64,000 nucleotides of DNA. Origin: Gammaproteobacteria bacterium (GTDB lineage Bacteria > Pseudomonadota > Gammaproteobacteria > Pseudomonadales > Pseudohongiellaceae). A program made the position numbers and the translations under genes. The stretch lies in NCBI GenBank assembly GCA_021773355.1, contig JAJFKE010000023.1:124001-188000 (forward strand). The letters run 5' to 3'. Position 1 is the first letter of the stretch. Every line of letters starts with the position of its first letter. The notes beneath the pieces are model-generated. The model worked only from the letters and a program-made list of their open reading frames with translations, had not been told where the DNA came from and made no database searches. Positions 49,184 to 56,846 of this stretch are shown in pieces.

Positions 49184-51793
49184 ATGACCACTATTATTCC
49201 TCTCACTATCGCTGAGGTTTCCTTGGCACGAGCCGGAGGCAAGGGTAGATCGCTCGCCAGGCTGCTATCAGCAGGTATGCCCGTACCTCCTGGATTTATC
49301 ATAGCAACCGACGCTTACCAGGAATTCATCGATGCTAACAAACTGCAGGAAGTCATCTTGGAAATTACCGCCAACGGCATCGGTCAACTGCATGCAGCGG
49401 ACGAGGCTGAGGCGAATATTCGAGCGTTATTTGCAGCAGCAGACATACCGACAAAAACAGAAAGGGATATTAAGCGAGCCTATGCCGATCTGAACGGGAG
49501 AAGACTGGCCGTTGCAGTGCGCTCTTCCGCAACGGCTGAAGATCTACCCGATTTGTCCTTCGCGGGACAGCAGGACAGCTATCTGAACGTCCGTGGTGAG
49601 TCGGCCCTGCTAACAGCCCTACGCAGTTGTTGGTCATCACTATGGAACGCACGTGCTATCAGCTACCGTGAACAAAAAGGGATCAGCCATCGAGACGTGG
49701 CGATGGCTGTGGTTGTTCAGACTATGGTGCCGGCAGACGTTGCGGGAATACTATTTACTGCGAATCCCGCTACTGGCGATCGATCTGAAATCATTATCAA
49801 CGCTAGCTTTGGTCTTGGTGAAGCGATCGTTTCTGGTCAGGTGACACCTGACTCTTATCTGTTGAATCGTGATGATCTCGAAGTGAAACAGACCATCATC
49901 GGCACTAAGGACAAGATGACTGTATCGATGACTGGGCAAGGAACCACTGCTCTAGCTGTCACCGAGGGCAAGCGCAAGCAAAGCTCGCTTACGGATGCAA
50001 TGCTGAATGAGCTGGCTGCGTTGGGTTTAAAGGTGGAATTTCTGTTTGAAGGTATACCGCAGGACATAGAGTGGGCCCTGGTGAATGACAAGTTCTACTT
50101 GTTGCAATCGCGTCCTATTACCAGTTTACCCAATATCGTATTATCTGCCGTCGAATGGAATCCCCCTACTGCAGGAACAAAGCTAATAAGGCGACAGGTG
50201 GTTGAAAACATGCCTGAACCTCTTTCGCCGTTATTCGAGGACTTATATCTACTGCAGGGCCTGGATCGGTCTATCGATCAGATGCTGATGGAATTTGGTA
50301 TGCCATTCAATCTGGAAGAATTCATGGAGCGGCCCATGTTCCTCACGGTTAACGGCTACGCCTATTGCCGTGCTTCCTATAAGTTAGGCTGGAGTCTACT
50401 GCGGACAATGCCAAAGATTCTCTATTGGTATGTGAGCAATCTGAAAAAGTTGATTCGAAACCTGATTCCAATGTGGCGCGATGATGGCCTGCCTCACTAT
50501 TTGGAAACTGTTAACCATTGGCGAGCCGTAGATCGCACTTCTGCTGCGGATGAAAAATTATTCTGCGGAATACGCACACTGGCCAGCGCTGACGCGACCT
50601 ACTGGTTCTATATTTCTTTTGTAATGGGTGCTGCGAAAATAACCGATGGAATGCTTCACTATTTTTTAACATCCCGAGTCGTCCGTGGCGAATTGACCAG
50701 CGGCATGTTTCTGCAAGGCTTTCCGTCGAAGACATTGCAAGCGCAATTAGAATTGGAGGCCATTGCGAGGGAGGTAAACACTACTACAACACTGCGTGAA
50801 TTGCTTATTCAGACCCCGGTCACAGAGCTGTTGCAGAGATTGAAACAGCACCGGGACGGTGCTTCCCTGCAAAATAATATCCAGCAGTACCTTGAACACT
50901 ACGGTCATCAGATCTACAACCTCGATTTTGTGCAGCCTACGCAGATAGAAAATCCTTTGCCGGTTCTGTTGAGTTTAAAAACCTTGGTGAAAAATGCAGA
51001 TTACGATACCCGGAAGCGCCAGATCCAGATGGCAAAAGAACGCGAGACTCTAATTGACGAAACTCTACAATCGCTAGGTCCGATTCGACGTTCACTGTTT
51101 CGAAAATTACTGCACTGGGCACAAATCTATGGGCCCAACCGCGAGGAAGCATTGTTCTATATGGGCGCTGCCTGGCCAACGCTTCGAGGTCTGGCACTTG
51201 AGCTTGGCAGTCGCCTTGCCGAAATCGGAACCATAGACAAGCCAGATAAGGTATTTTATCTCAAGAGCTGTGAACTGATAGAAGCTTTTACGGCCCGCGC
51301 TAGAGGTCAGGCGCTTCCTGAAATGGCCCAATTGGCAACGAGTCGATGGGAATTGCGGGAGGCACGCAAGAAACTACACCCACCGCCAATGGTGCCGGAG
51401 AAGAGCCGATTCAAGTTTGGTCCTTTGGACCTGTCTGCCTTGGAAACTCAGAAACGAAATCAGCATGACAATAATATGTTGGAGGGATTTGCTGTCAGTC
51501 CTGGCAAAATAACAGCTAGCGCCTCGGTAATTCTGTCAGCAGCGGATTTTGAGAAAATGGAACCGAATACGATTCTGGTTTGTGCGACGACGACTCCTGC
51601 CTGGACACCGCTATTAGCTCAGTCGCTGGGTTTGGTGACAGATATAGGCGGCATGCTGGCTCATGGCTCCATTGTTGCAAGGGAGTATGGGATTCCCGCA
51701 GTGATGGGGACAGGAAATATTACCCAGCGAATTGTTACTGGACAAAAAATTATGGTGGATGGCGACAGGGGTACCGTCACTATTTTAGATTAA
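49184..51793 (+). CDS. Rifampin-phosphotransferase-like PEP-utilising dikinase
   Basis: An 869-residue phosphotransferase. The N-terminal ATP-grasp domain (about 5-320: GGKGRSLARLLSAGMPVPPGF, AVRSSATAEDLPDLSFAGQQDS, TPDSY, DIEWAL) is followed by a large helical middle domain (about 330-750) and a C-terminal swivelling His domain with H827 in GGMLAHGSIVAREYGIPAVMG. PEP synthase has its PEP-binding barrel after the His domain; here nothing follows, so the order equals that of rifampin phosphotransferase (RPH). It probably transfers phosphate from ATP to an acceptor bound in the middle domain. The natural acceptor is unknown. Upstream TTG or GTG starts (49172, 49175) are possible. Confidence 0.88.
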   Translation: MTTIIPLTIAEVSLARAGGKGRSLARLLSAGMPVPPGFIIATDAYQEFIDANKLQEVILEITANGIGQLHAADEAEANIRALFAAADIPTKTERDIKRAYADLNGRRLAVAVRSSATAEDLPDLSFAGQQDSYLNVRGESALLTALRSCWSSLWNARAISYREQKGISHRDVAMAVVVQTMVPADVAGILFTANPATGDRSEIIINASFGLGEAIVSGQVTPDSYLLNRDDLEVKQTIIGTKDKMTVSMTGQGTTALAVTEGKRKQSSLTDAMLNELAALGLKVEFLFEGIPQDIEWALVNDKFYLLQSRPITSLPNIVLSAVEWNPPTAGTKLIRRQVVENMPEPLSPLFEDLYLLQGLDRSIDQMLMEFGMPFNLEEFMERPMFLTVNGYAYCRASYKLGWSLLRTMPKILYWYVSNLKKLIRNLIPMWRDDGLPHYLETVNHWRAVDRTSAADEKLFCGIRTLASADATYWFYISFVMGAAKITDGMLHYFLTSRVVRGELTSGMFLQGFPSKTLQAQLELEAIAREVNTTTTLRELLIQTPVTELLQRLKQHRDGASLQNNIQQYLEHYGHQIYNLDFVQPTQIENPLPVLLSLKTLVKNADYDTRKRQIQMAKERETLIDETLQSLGPIRRSLFRKLLHWAQIYGPNREEALFYMGAAWPTLRGLALELGSRLAEIGTIDKPDKVFYLKSCELIEAFTARARGQALPEMAQLATSRWELREARKKLHPPPMVPEKSRFKFGPLDLSALETQKRNQHDNNMLEGFAVSPGKITASASVILSAADFEKMEPNTILVCATTTPAWTPLLAQSLGLVTDIGGMLAHGSIVAREYGIPAVMGTGNITQRIVTGQKIMVDGDRGTVTILD

Positions 51794-51984
51794 GCTGAAG
51801 AAAACACTTCGACAAATAATACGCTGAAGGCGATATGAACTGGCGACACCACGGACTTGCTAAGTCAATAACTCAAGCCACAACTGAGCCATTGGCAGCC
51901 CCAACCTTGGCATACTGAAGTTGTAGCTCGAAGCCTTAGCCCTGAATTATGGCGATTGCCTTGAATATTGCGACTACGCTCAAA

Positions 51985-52554
51985 TTAATTGCCCGCCGGA
52001 AACAAGGCAATGATCTTCTGTACTGCCTGCCCTATTCTTGTATCCATCACTTCCCGGTTGTTAAGTGCATCGGTCACGTCCAGTTGTGCCCAACCTCGCC
52101 AGATAATATGTCTATTGCTTGCATCGGCTATATCAATTAATAGCATTCCCTCATCGTAATCATTGATATACACATCGCTACCCAGGGATCTATCAAACAC
52201 CGTATAACCTCGCCTCCGGTCTAATTCCCAACCGCGGAAATCGAAGTTTATCTCGCCTTTTTGCTCCACAAACATATGGTAATGCAGGACTAAATCCGCG
52301 CCCTCATCGGAACTGGCATCGAACCCCCGTATGGCTAATTGTTGGTCCACCGCTGCACGTACCCTGGCATCGAAAAAGGGATTATTGTCCAAACGAGGAT
52401 CACCAGTTGGGGCTTCACCAGTTTCCTCCCAGGCATAACTTCTGTATGAGGAGAAATCGGTATTAGATTCATAATCACTACCCACTAAAATACGCGTAGC
52501 ACATCCTGTGAGCAGAATTACAGTGATTACAAAATACTTTCTAAAATTGTTCAT
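51985..52554 (-). CDS. DUF4136-domain lipoprotein
   Basis: A 189-residue outer or inner membrane lipoprotein. The signal peptide ends in LLTGC (C18); the mature part has the DUF4136 pattern DFSSYRSYAWEE, NPFFDARVRAAVDQQLAIRGF and ADLVLHYHMFVEQK. The role of the family is unknown. The start is the ATG at 52554, because longer in-frame starts up to 52590 would spoil the signal peptide. An FNR-type promoter lies just upstream. The 191 bp after the dikinase gene are empty and the two genes converge. Confidence 0.85.
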   Translation of the reverse strand: MNNFRKYFVITVILLTGCATRILVGSDYESNTDFSSYRSYAWEETGEAPTGDPRLDNNPFFDARVRAAVDQQLAIRGFDASSDEGADLVLHYHMFVEQKGEINFDFRGWELDRRRGYTVFDRSLGSDVYINDYDEGMLLIDIADASNRHIIWRGWAQLDVTDALNNREVMDTRIGQAVQKIIALFPAGN

Positions 52555-52592
52555 GAAGTTCCCGTTCAAAATTGAACTCATATTGCACAAAA

Positions 52593-52634
52593 GTCATAGC
52601 CTGCAGAAGTCTTTCCTGGCTTGATACGAGTCAA
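52593..52634 (-). promoter_or_regulatory. Perfect FNR/ANR-type palindrome before the DUF4136 gene
   Basis: Positions 52621-52634 read TTGAT-ACGA-GTCAA, both arms within consensus. On the minus strand the -10-like TATGAC (52598-52593) starts 29.5 bp from the centre. The predicted start near 52586 gives a 30-nt leader. Confidence 0.6.
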
Positions 52635-52712
52635 TTTGGCAAAATCAGTAAACCACAGCAGAGCATCAACTCGTTATCTTGTTGCTCTCCACACTACCCT
52701 ACCAGCAAAGCG

Positions 52713-52853
52713 CTACTCCTTTACTTTGCTCATCTGTTCTCCGCAACATATTTCCGAGTGCGGCATTTGATCACCGCAGGGGCACGGTTTTTCATAGACA
52801 AGTTCCGCTTTGCAACTTTCACAACGATATCGATCTCCAACTTCTCTTGACAT
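52713..52853 (-). CDS. Desulforedoxin-like miniprotein, 46 residues
   Basis: A tiny cysteine-rich protein: C11-x2-C14 (RCESCKAELVYE), C24-P-C26, then C36-C37 (EICCGEQM). The CxxC...CCGExM pattern is that of desulforedoxin and of the N-terminal Fe(Cys)4 domain of desulfoferrodoxin. The extra CPC pair in between is unusual and could bind a second metal or swap ligands. AAGGAG stands 7 nt before the ATG at 52853. An FNR-type site lies 66 bp upstream, followed by a well placed -10. A redox or zinc role under low oxygen is inferred. Confidence 0.75.
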   Translation of the reverse strand: MSREVGDRYRCESCKAELVYEKPCPCGDQMPHSEICCGEQMSKVKE

Positions 52854-52890
52854 GACACGCTCCTTTTCCGATTGAGATTACCGTTGCCTG

Positions 52891-52932
52891 AAAATAACCC
52901 ATGACAAGGCACGACGGACTGACCAAAGTCAA
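52891..52932 (-). promoter_or_regulatory. FNR-type site before the desulforedoxin-like gene
   Basis: Positions 52919-52932 read CTGAC-CAAA-GTCAA, nine of ten arm positions. On the minus strand the -10-like TATTTT (52896-52891) starts 29.5 bp from the centre, matching the class II spacing seen elsewhere in the window. Confidence 0.5.
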
Positions 52933-53025
52933 TTTAGTCAAAAAAAGGTCTGAATCAGCGGTCCTGGATATACCGCTGTGGAATTTAAGCAACTGCGAGT
53001 GCGATTAACAAATTCGCTAAGCGCA

Positions 53026-53139
53026 TTACTTAGAGAGGTGCTGACAGGTTTCAAGCACCCTGCCGGAGTAGAATTTATTAGCAGAAGGCACACACAGCAA
53101 TAGACCAATAGCGCTAAATACCAATCTAAGCTCATTCAT
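53026..53139 (-). CDS. Possible short secreted peptide
   Basis: An open frame of 37 codons, MNELRLVFSAIGLLLCVPSA..., looks like a signal peptide followed by about 17 residues with one cysteine. GAAGGG lies 7-8 nt before the ATG. No homology was recognised, and it may be a truncated gene start. It is the only candidate gene in the 595-bp stretch 52854-53448. Confidence 0.25.
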   Translation of the reverse strand: MNELRLVFSAIGLLLCVPSANKFYSGRVLETCQHLSK

Positions 53140-53242
53140 ACGACGCCCTTCGTAGTGGACAATGATTCAGCAATCGAATGAGATAATGTGCGGAAATATT
53201 CTCCCTACACCGCAAGCATAATTTCGAACCAAGGCGATGAAG

Positions 53243-53256
53243 GTGACGCAGATCAA
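53243..53256 (+). promoter_or_regulatory. FNR-like site upstream of the DUF2202 pseudogene
   Basis: Reads GTGAC-GCAG-ATCAA, nine of ten arm positions. The best -10-like hexamer (TACATT, 53272) is only 22.5 bp from the centre, so the class II geometry is not met. The gene starts about 190 bp further on. Weak support. Confidence 0.3.
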
Positions 53257-53448
53257 TTACTCGATCCTGCTTACATTCAGAATGAAACGAGTATTAGCCC
53301 TTCTGGAATATGAAATTCTCCATACAGCCATAGGGTCCAATATCCAGCATTGCACTCAATAGAAATTTGAATCATGTTTTCTGCTTTTTTGAAGGTGTCT
53401 TCATCTGCAAATTCACTATTGGCATTGAATAGGGAACGGTAGACAACG

Positions 53449-53887
53449 GTGACAAAAACGATAAGCAAGGTTTTGATAGAGGCGACTAATGATGAATATA
53501 AAGCTCCCGCAAGCTATCGCCTTGTTATTGATACGTTTGGTAAAATACGACCTTTTACCAGGATCGTAAAAGCCGAAGGCCGACATATTGACGCATTATT
53601 AACTCTGTTTGAAAAATACGGCATCCCTGCGCCGGAAGACGACTGGAATTCTCGCATTGAGGCACCTTCATCCATACTTGAAGCGCGTCGCCTGGGAGTA
53701 CAAGCTGAAGTCGAAAATACAAGTACGTAAGTAAAGAATGCTTGAATCAACCATAGAATTTCCGGATGTACATGACCTGCTCAAACAGCTGCAAAGAGCT
53801 TCAAAAGAAAATCACCTTCCTGTTTTCCAACGCAGTGTAGAACGAGAAAATAGACAGGCCGAGAGGCAAGCGCTGTTTCGGCGGTAA
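53449..53887 (+). pseudogene. Frameshifted DUF2202 ferritin-like gene
   Basis: Two overlapping pieces of one four-helix ferritin-like protein. Frame 1 (GTG at 53449 to TAA at 53728-53730) gives NDEYKAPASYRLVIDTFG, AEGRHIDALLTLFEKYGIPAPEDDW and GVQAEVEN. After a shift within about 53718-53738, another frame gives MLESTIEFPDVHDLLKQLQRASKENHLPVFQR to a TAA at 53885-53887. Together they cover a complete short DUF2202 protein (about 145 residues) with E-x2-H metal motifs. Either the gene is broken or one or two bases are wrong in the assembly. Confidence 0.75.
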
Positions 53888-53934
53888 CCAGGCTGCCGCG
53901 GTGATCGGACCTCGCAATATATATTTCGATAGAG

Positions 53935-54690
53935 ATGCTGACAATGAGTGTATTGCACTGGATAGTTGGTAGTAGCCTGCTAATGAGTGCCATTGCAATG
54001 GTAGGCAGTTTCACGCTGCTATTGAAACCATCAACATTAGATCGCCTTCTATTACCACTGGTTGCTTTCGCGGCGGGTTCGTTAATAGGTGGTGCATTTT
54101 TCCATATGATTCCTGCCAGTCTTGAAACATTCGATAATAATATCGAATTGTTTACCTGGGTATTAGGCGGATTCTGTGTTTTTTTCGCCTTAGAGCAGTT
54201 CTTACACTGGCATCATTGTCACCGTTCCCAAACAGACTGCAAGCAACCTCTTACTTACCTAATTTTGGTGGGAGACGGTTTACATAATTTTATCGGCGGC
54301 TTGGCAATAGCCGGAACTTTCTTAGTCGACATCCGCTTGGGAATCATGGCTTGGCTTGCTGCCGCAGCCCACGAAATACCGCAAGAACTGGGTGATTTTG
54401 GTGTATTGATACATGGGGGTTGGGAGAAAGATAAGGCGTTGTTATTCAATGTAATGTCAGGACTAACGTTCCTATTAGGGGGCCTGGTAACCTACACCTT
54501 GTCGTTCAGCCTGGATATTTCCTTTCTCATACCGTTCGCAGCGGGTAATTTCATCTATATCGGTGCAACAGACCTGGTTCCCGAAGTAAACAAGCATGAT
54601 AGCTTGAGGATCAATATCATAAACTACTTCACTTTTATAATAGGTATTTTGCTAATGCTCGGGATAAAAGTGTTATCCGAGATTTGGTAA
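53935..54690 (+). CDS. ZIP-family metal transporter
   Basis: Divalent metal (probably Zn2+ or Fe2+) importer, 251 residues with eight predicted helices. The metal-binding helix 4 reads GDGLHNFIGGLAIAG (H117) and helix 5 reads AAHEIPQELGDFG (H146), the family signature. A His-rich loop (HWHHCHR, about 91-97) lies between helices 3 and 4. It follows the DUF2202 pseudogene by 47 bp and may be co-transcribed. The start is the ATG at 53935, with 53944 as an alternative. Confidence 0.93.
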   Translation: MLTMSVLHWIVGSSLLMSAIAMVGSFTLLLKPSTLDRLLLPLVAFAAGSLIGGAFFHMIPASLETFDNNIELFTWVLGGFCVFFALEQFLHWHHCHRSQTDCKQPLTYLILVGDGLHNFIGGLAIAGTFLVDIRLGIMAWLAAAAHEIPQELGDFGVLIHGGWEKDKALLFNVMSGLTFLLGGLVTYTLSFSLDISFLIPFAAGNFIYIGATDLVPEVNKHDSLRINIINYFTFIIGILLMLGIKVLSEIW

Positions 54691-54727
54691 TCAGAAATGT
54701 TCTCCACAATGCCATTCAATCGACTAA

Positions 54728-54741
54728 TTGATACTTATCAG
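54728..54741 (+). promoter_or_regulatory. FNR-type site before the glycine-rich membrane protein
   Basis: Reads TTGAT-ACTT-ATCAG, nine of ten arm positions of the FNR consensus. A weak -10 (TAAGAC, 54761-54766) starts 26.5 bp from the centre. The ATG at 54800 is 59 bp downstream of the site. Confidence 0.45.
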
Positions 54742-54799
54742 TAACTGTGGCCAATATTTATAAGACGATATTGATACACAATCTATACAGAGTAGAAAA

Positions 54800-55378
54800 A
54801 TGACAAGTAGTTCTGACACAACTCCTATACGCGAAGCCGTGGGCGTCTTTTTTGAAGCCAGGGAATTGAATGACACAATTACCGACCTCAAGGCATTAGG
54901 TTTCGACAACGCAGCACTTGGCCTTCTCGCCGATGAACTTATCGTGAGAGAGAAATTGGGGCATGTATACTCAGATATAAATAAGGACGAAGCAGACCCA
55001 GGCGCACCAAACATTGCATTTGTCGCTAAGGACTCTATAGGTGATGTTCCTCATGCCTTGTTCGGCACCCTGTACATTATTGGTGCCGCCGTGGCTGGCG
55101 GTGCCGTGGTTGCTTCGGCCGGTATACTGGGTGGGGCGCTCGCAGTAGCTGTTGCAACTACTGCGGTTTTTGGAGGAATCGGGGCCGTGTTAGGGAGCAT
55201 AATCCAGGAAAGTGATGCAGAGTATCTTGAAGAACAAGTTGATGAAGGCCATCTACTTTTATTTGTAAGAACAAAGAACGCGGAGCAGGAAAAACAAGCA
55301 ATAGAGATATTATCCAGACACTCAGCCTTCGATGCCAGGGTTCATACTGTACCCCGGGACGTCAAGCAGAGTTCTTGA
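54800..55378 (+). CDS. Glycine-zipper membrane-associated stress protein
   Basis: A 192-residue protein. Residues 10-50 (VGVFFEARELNDTITDLKALGFDNAALGLLA) match the N-terminal alpha/beta element common in general-stress-protein-17M-like and related hypotheticals. A hydrophobic Gly/Ala-rich hairpin follows (about 88-135, GAAVAGGAVVASAGILGGALAVAVATTAVFGG style), then a repeat-like alpha/beta C-terminal domain (LLLFVRTKNAEQEKQAIEILSRH). The function is unknown; the hairpin probably inserts in the membrane. An FNR-type site is just upstream. Confidence 0.75.
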   Translation: MTSSSDTTPIREAVGVFFEARELNDTITDLKALGFDNAALGLLADELIVREKLGHVYSDINKDEADPGAPNIAFVAKDSIGDVPHALFGTLYIIGAAVAGGAVVASAGILGGALAVAVATTAVFGGIGAVLGSIIQESDAEYLEEQVDEGHLLLFVRTKNAEQEKQAIEILSRHSAFDARVHTVPRDVKQSS

Positions 55379-55427
55379 AAAATCTGGCAAAAGTGAAATC
55401 GCAATTAGATAATTCGGAGATTTCAAA

Positions 55428-55704
55428 ATGAAAGCGACCGCTGAACTTCAAGTTGTCCCGATAGGCGATGGCGTCTCTATCAGAAAAGATATTGCGTATA
55501 GTTGAACTGCTGCGGGATTATGACTTCATAGTAGAAACACACGCATCGGGTACTGATATTGAAGGCAAGTTGGCAGATATCCTCAGGGCCGTCGCACAAA
55601 TACACGAAACCCTTCACAATGAAGGCTGCGTTCGACTGATTACTAATTTAAAATTGGAGACCCGCACCGACAAAGTTCCAAGCCTGGCCGGAAAAAAACT
55701 ATAA
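55428..55704 (+). pseudogene. Frameshifted MTH1187/YkoF-like thiamine-binding protein
   Basis: From the ATG at 55428 (CGGAGA upstream) the frame reads MKATAELQVVPIGDGVSIRKDIA and then meets TGA at 55503-55505. The next frame continues the same family without a gap: RIVELLRDYDFIVETHASGTDIEG...VRLITNLKLETRTDKVPSLAGKKL to the stop at 55704. The MTH1187 family members are about 95-100 residues, which the two parts add up to. The shift lies near 55490-55497. Relatives bind thiamine-type ligands. It is a broken gene or a base-call error. Confidence 0.75.
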
Positions 55705-55708
55705 ATCA

Positions 55709-55751
55709 AAAGGGTTAATTACTACAAGCTTATCGATCAACTTTACCCTTT
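55709..55751. terminator. Weak hairpin between convergent genes
   Basis: Arms 55709-55718 (AAAGGGTTAA) and 55742-55751 pair at nine of ten positions around a 23-nt loop. On the minus strand the stem is followed by a T-rich stretch, so it could end the usp transcript. Confidence 0.3.
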
Positions 55752-55864
55752 AACTGATGTGAATTCTGACCCAAGCTTTCTCCACCAGTTGCTATTAAAG
55801 GTCAGGTGCGCGCATCAATAAAATAAGCCAAACAAATAATGGTTTGCCGTCGACCTGGTGATCG

Positions 55865-56764
55865 CTACAGTAATACCTTTTGACGCGGATCCGGTTTCAC
55901 CAGCAAGACATCTGACCACACCCTGTCCAACACTTTTTCTGCGGTGTTACCAATCAGTACTCGATCCAGTCTGGATCGAGATATCGCCCCCATAACGACT
56001 ACGCTGGCGTCCAAACTGGATACCAACTCCGGCAAGCTCTGGCTAATATCCTGTTCCGATAAATGGCATTGTTGCTCGGTAAGGGAGTGCTTCAGCGCCA
56101 GTTTATTGATTTTCTCCAGATCGACCTTATAGTCAGCCTTCAGTGGATACAGGCCCGCCAGGGAGGGTAGTTTTGTCGAATGAAACAAATGCACCTCACC
56201 CGCTGATATTTTCGCCAGCGCCTGGGCTATATCAATCAACTTATGGTCCAACGCCGCTGGTTTATCGTGCTGGTGATCCGGATCGACCGATGCGATAAAG
56301 ACGGGCTTTGCTCCCCAGTTACCAACCTTAACCAACAATAATGGTGCCGGGCAGTATCTGATTAATTCCCAATCCTGATTGGAGAGCAAGGTACTGGCAA
56401 TTTTTTTATGTGGCTGAGAACTTTTAATGACCAGGGATGGATTTGCCTCGCCAACTGTTCGAACAATTTCCTCGTAGGACGGATTTCCCCAAGCATAGGA
56501 TACTGAAACTTCCAGTCCCTGCGCTCTAATGGGCTCAGCTATTTGCTCCAGGTCATTTAATTGCTTTTCCCTATGTTCCTGGCGCAGCTTCCTGGCCCGC
56601 ACCGGGTCAAAAAAATACCCATCCTCAAGATAGCGACTATAATCAGCCATAAATAACTGCAATTCCGCACCGGCCAACTTCGCTAACTTTATTCCCTTGT
56701 TCACCGCTAGCTGAATTTCAGAGTCTGGATCAACAACGACAAGTATTTTAGTGAGTTCAAACAT
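55865..56764 (-). CDS. Tandem-domain universal stress protein
   Basis: Two UspA domains in 299 residues. Domain 1 (1-145) starts KILVVVDPDSE and is degenerate in its ATP loop. Domain 2 (about 155-299) ends with AISRSRLDRVLIGNTAEKVLDRVWSDVLLVKP, close to the nucleotide-binding G-x2-G-x9-G(S/T) pattern with GNTAEKVL. Tandem Usps commonly accompany FNR-controlled hypoxia genes. It lies 82 bp after the HtrA gene and is probably read from the same FNR-type promoter. Cytoplasmic. Confidence 0.92.
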   Translation of the reverse strand: MFELTKILVVVDPDSEIQLAVNKGIKLAKLAGAELQLFMADYSRYLEDGYFFDPVRARKLRQEHREKQLNDLEQIAEPIRAQGLEVSVSYAWGNPSYEEIVRTVGEANPSLVIKSSQPHKKIASTLLSNQDWELIRYCPAPLLLVKVGNWGAKPVFIASVDPDHQHDKPAALDHKLIDIAQALAKISAGEVHLFHSTKLPSLAGLYPLKADYKVDLEKINKLALKHSLTEQQCHLSEQDISQSLPELVSSLDASVVVMGAISRSRLDRVLIGNTAEKVLDRVWSDVLLVKPDPRQKVLL

Positions 56765-56846
56765 GGGGTGCCTCTACTGGTGAATGTGAAAACTCAGCTT
56801 GTACCTGAAATAAAGTTATTAGTGTCGCAAAAAACTCTGACTGTTA

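Noticed and set aside
49184-51793. Phosphoenolpyruvate synthase (ppsA)
   Set aside because: The His domain is C-terminal and the PEP/pyruvate-binding barrel that should follow it is absent.
53277-53468. 63-residue minus-strand open frame before the DUF2202 gene
   Set aside because: It overlaps the start of the recognisable DUF2202 frame, and its own sequence shows no known pattern.
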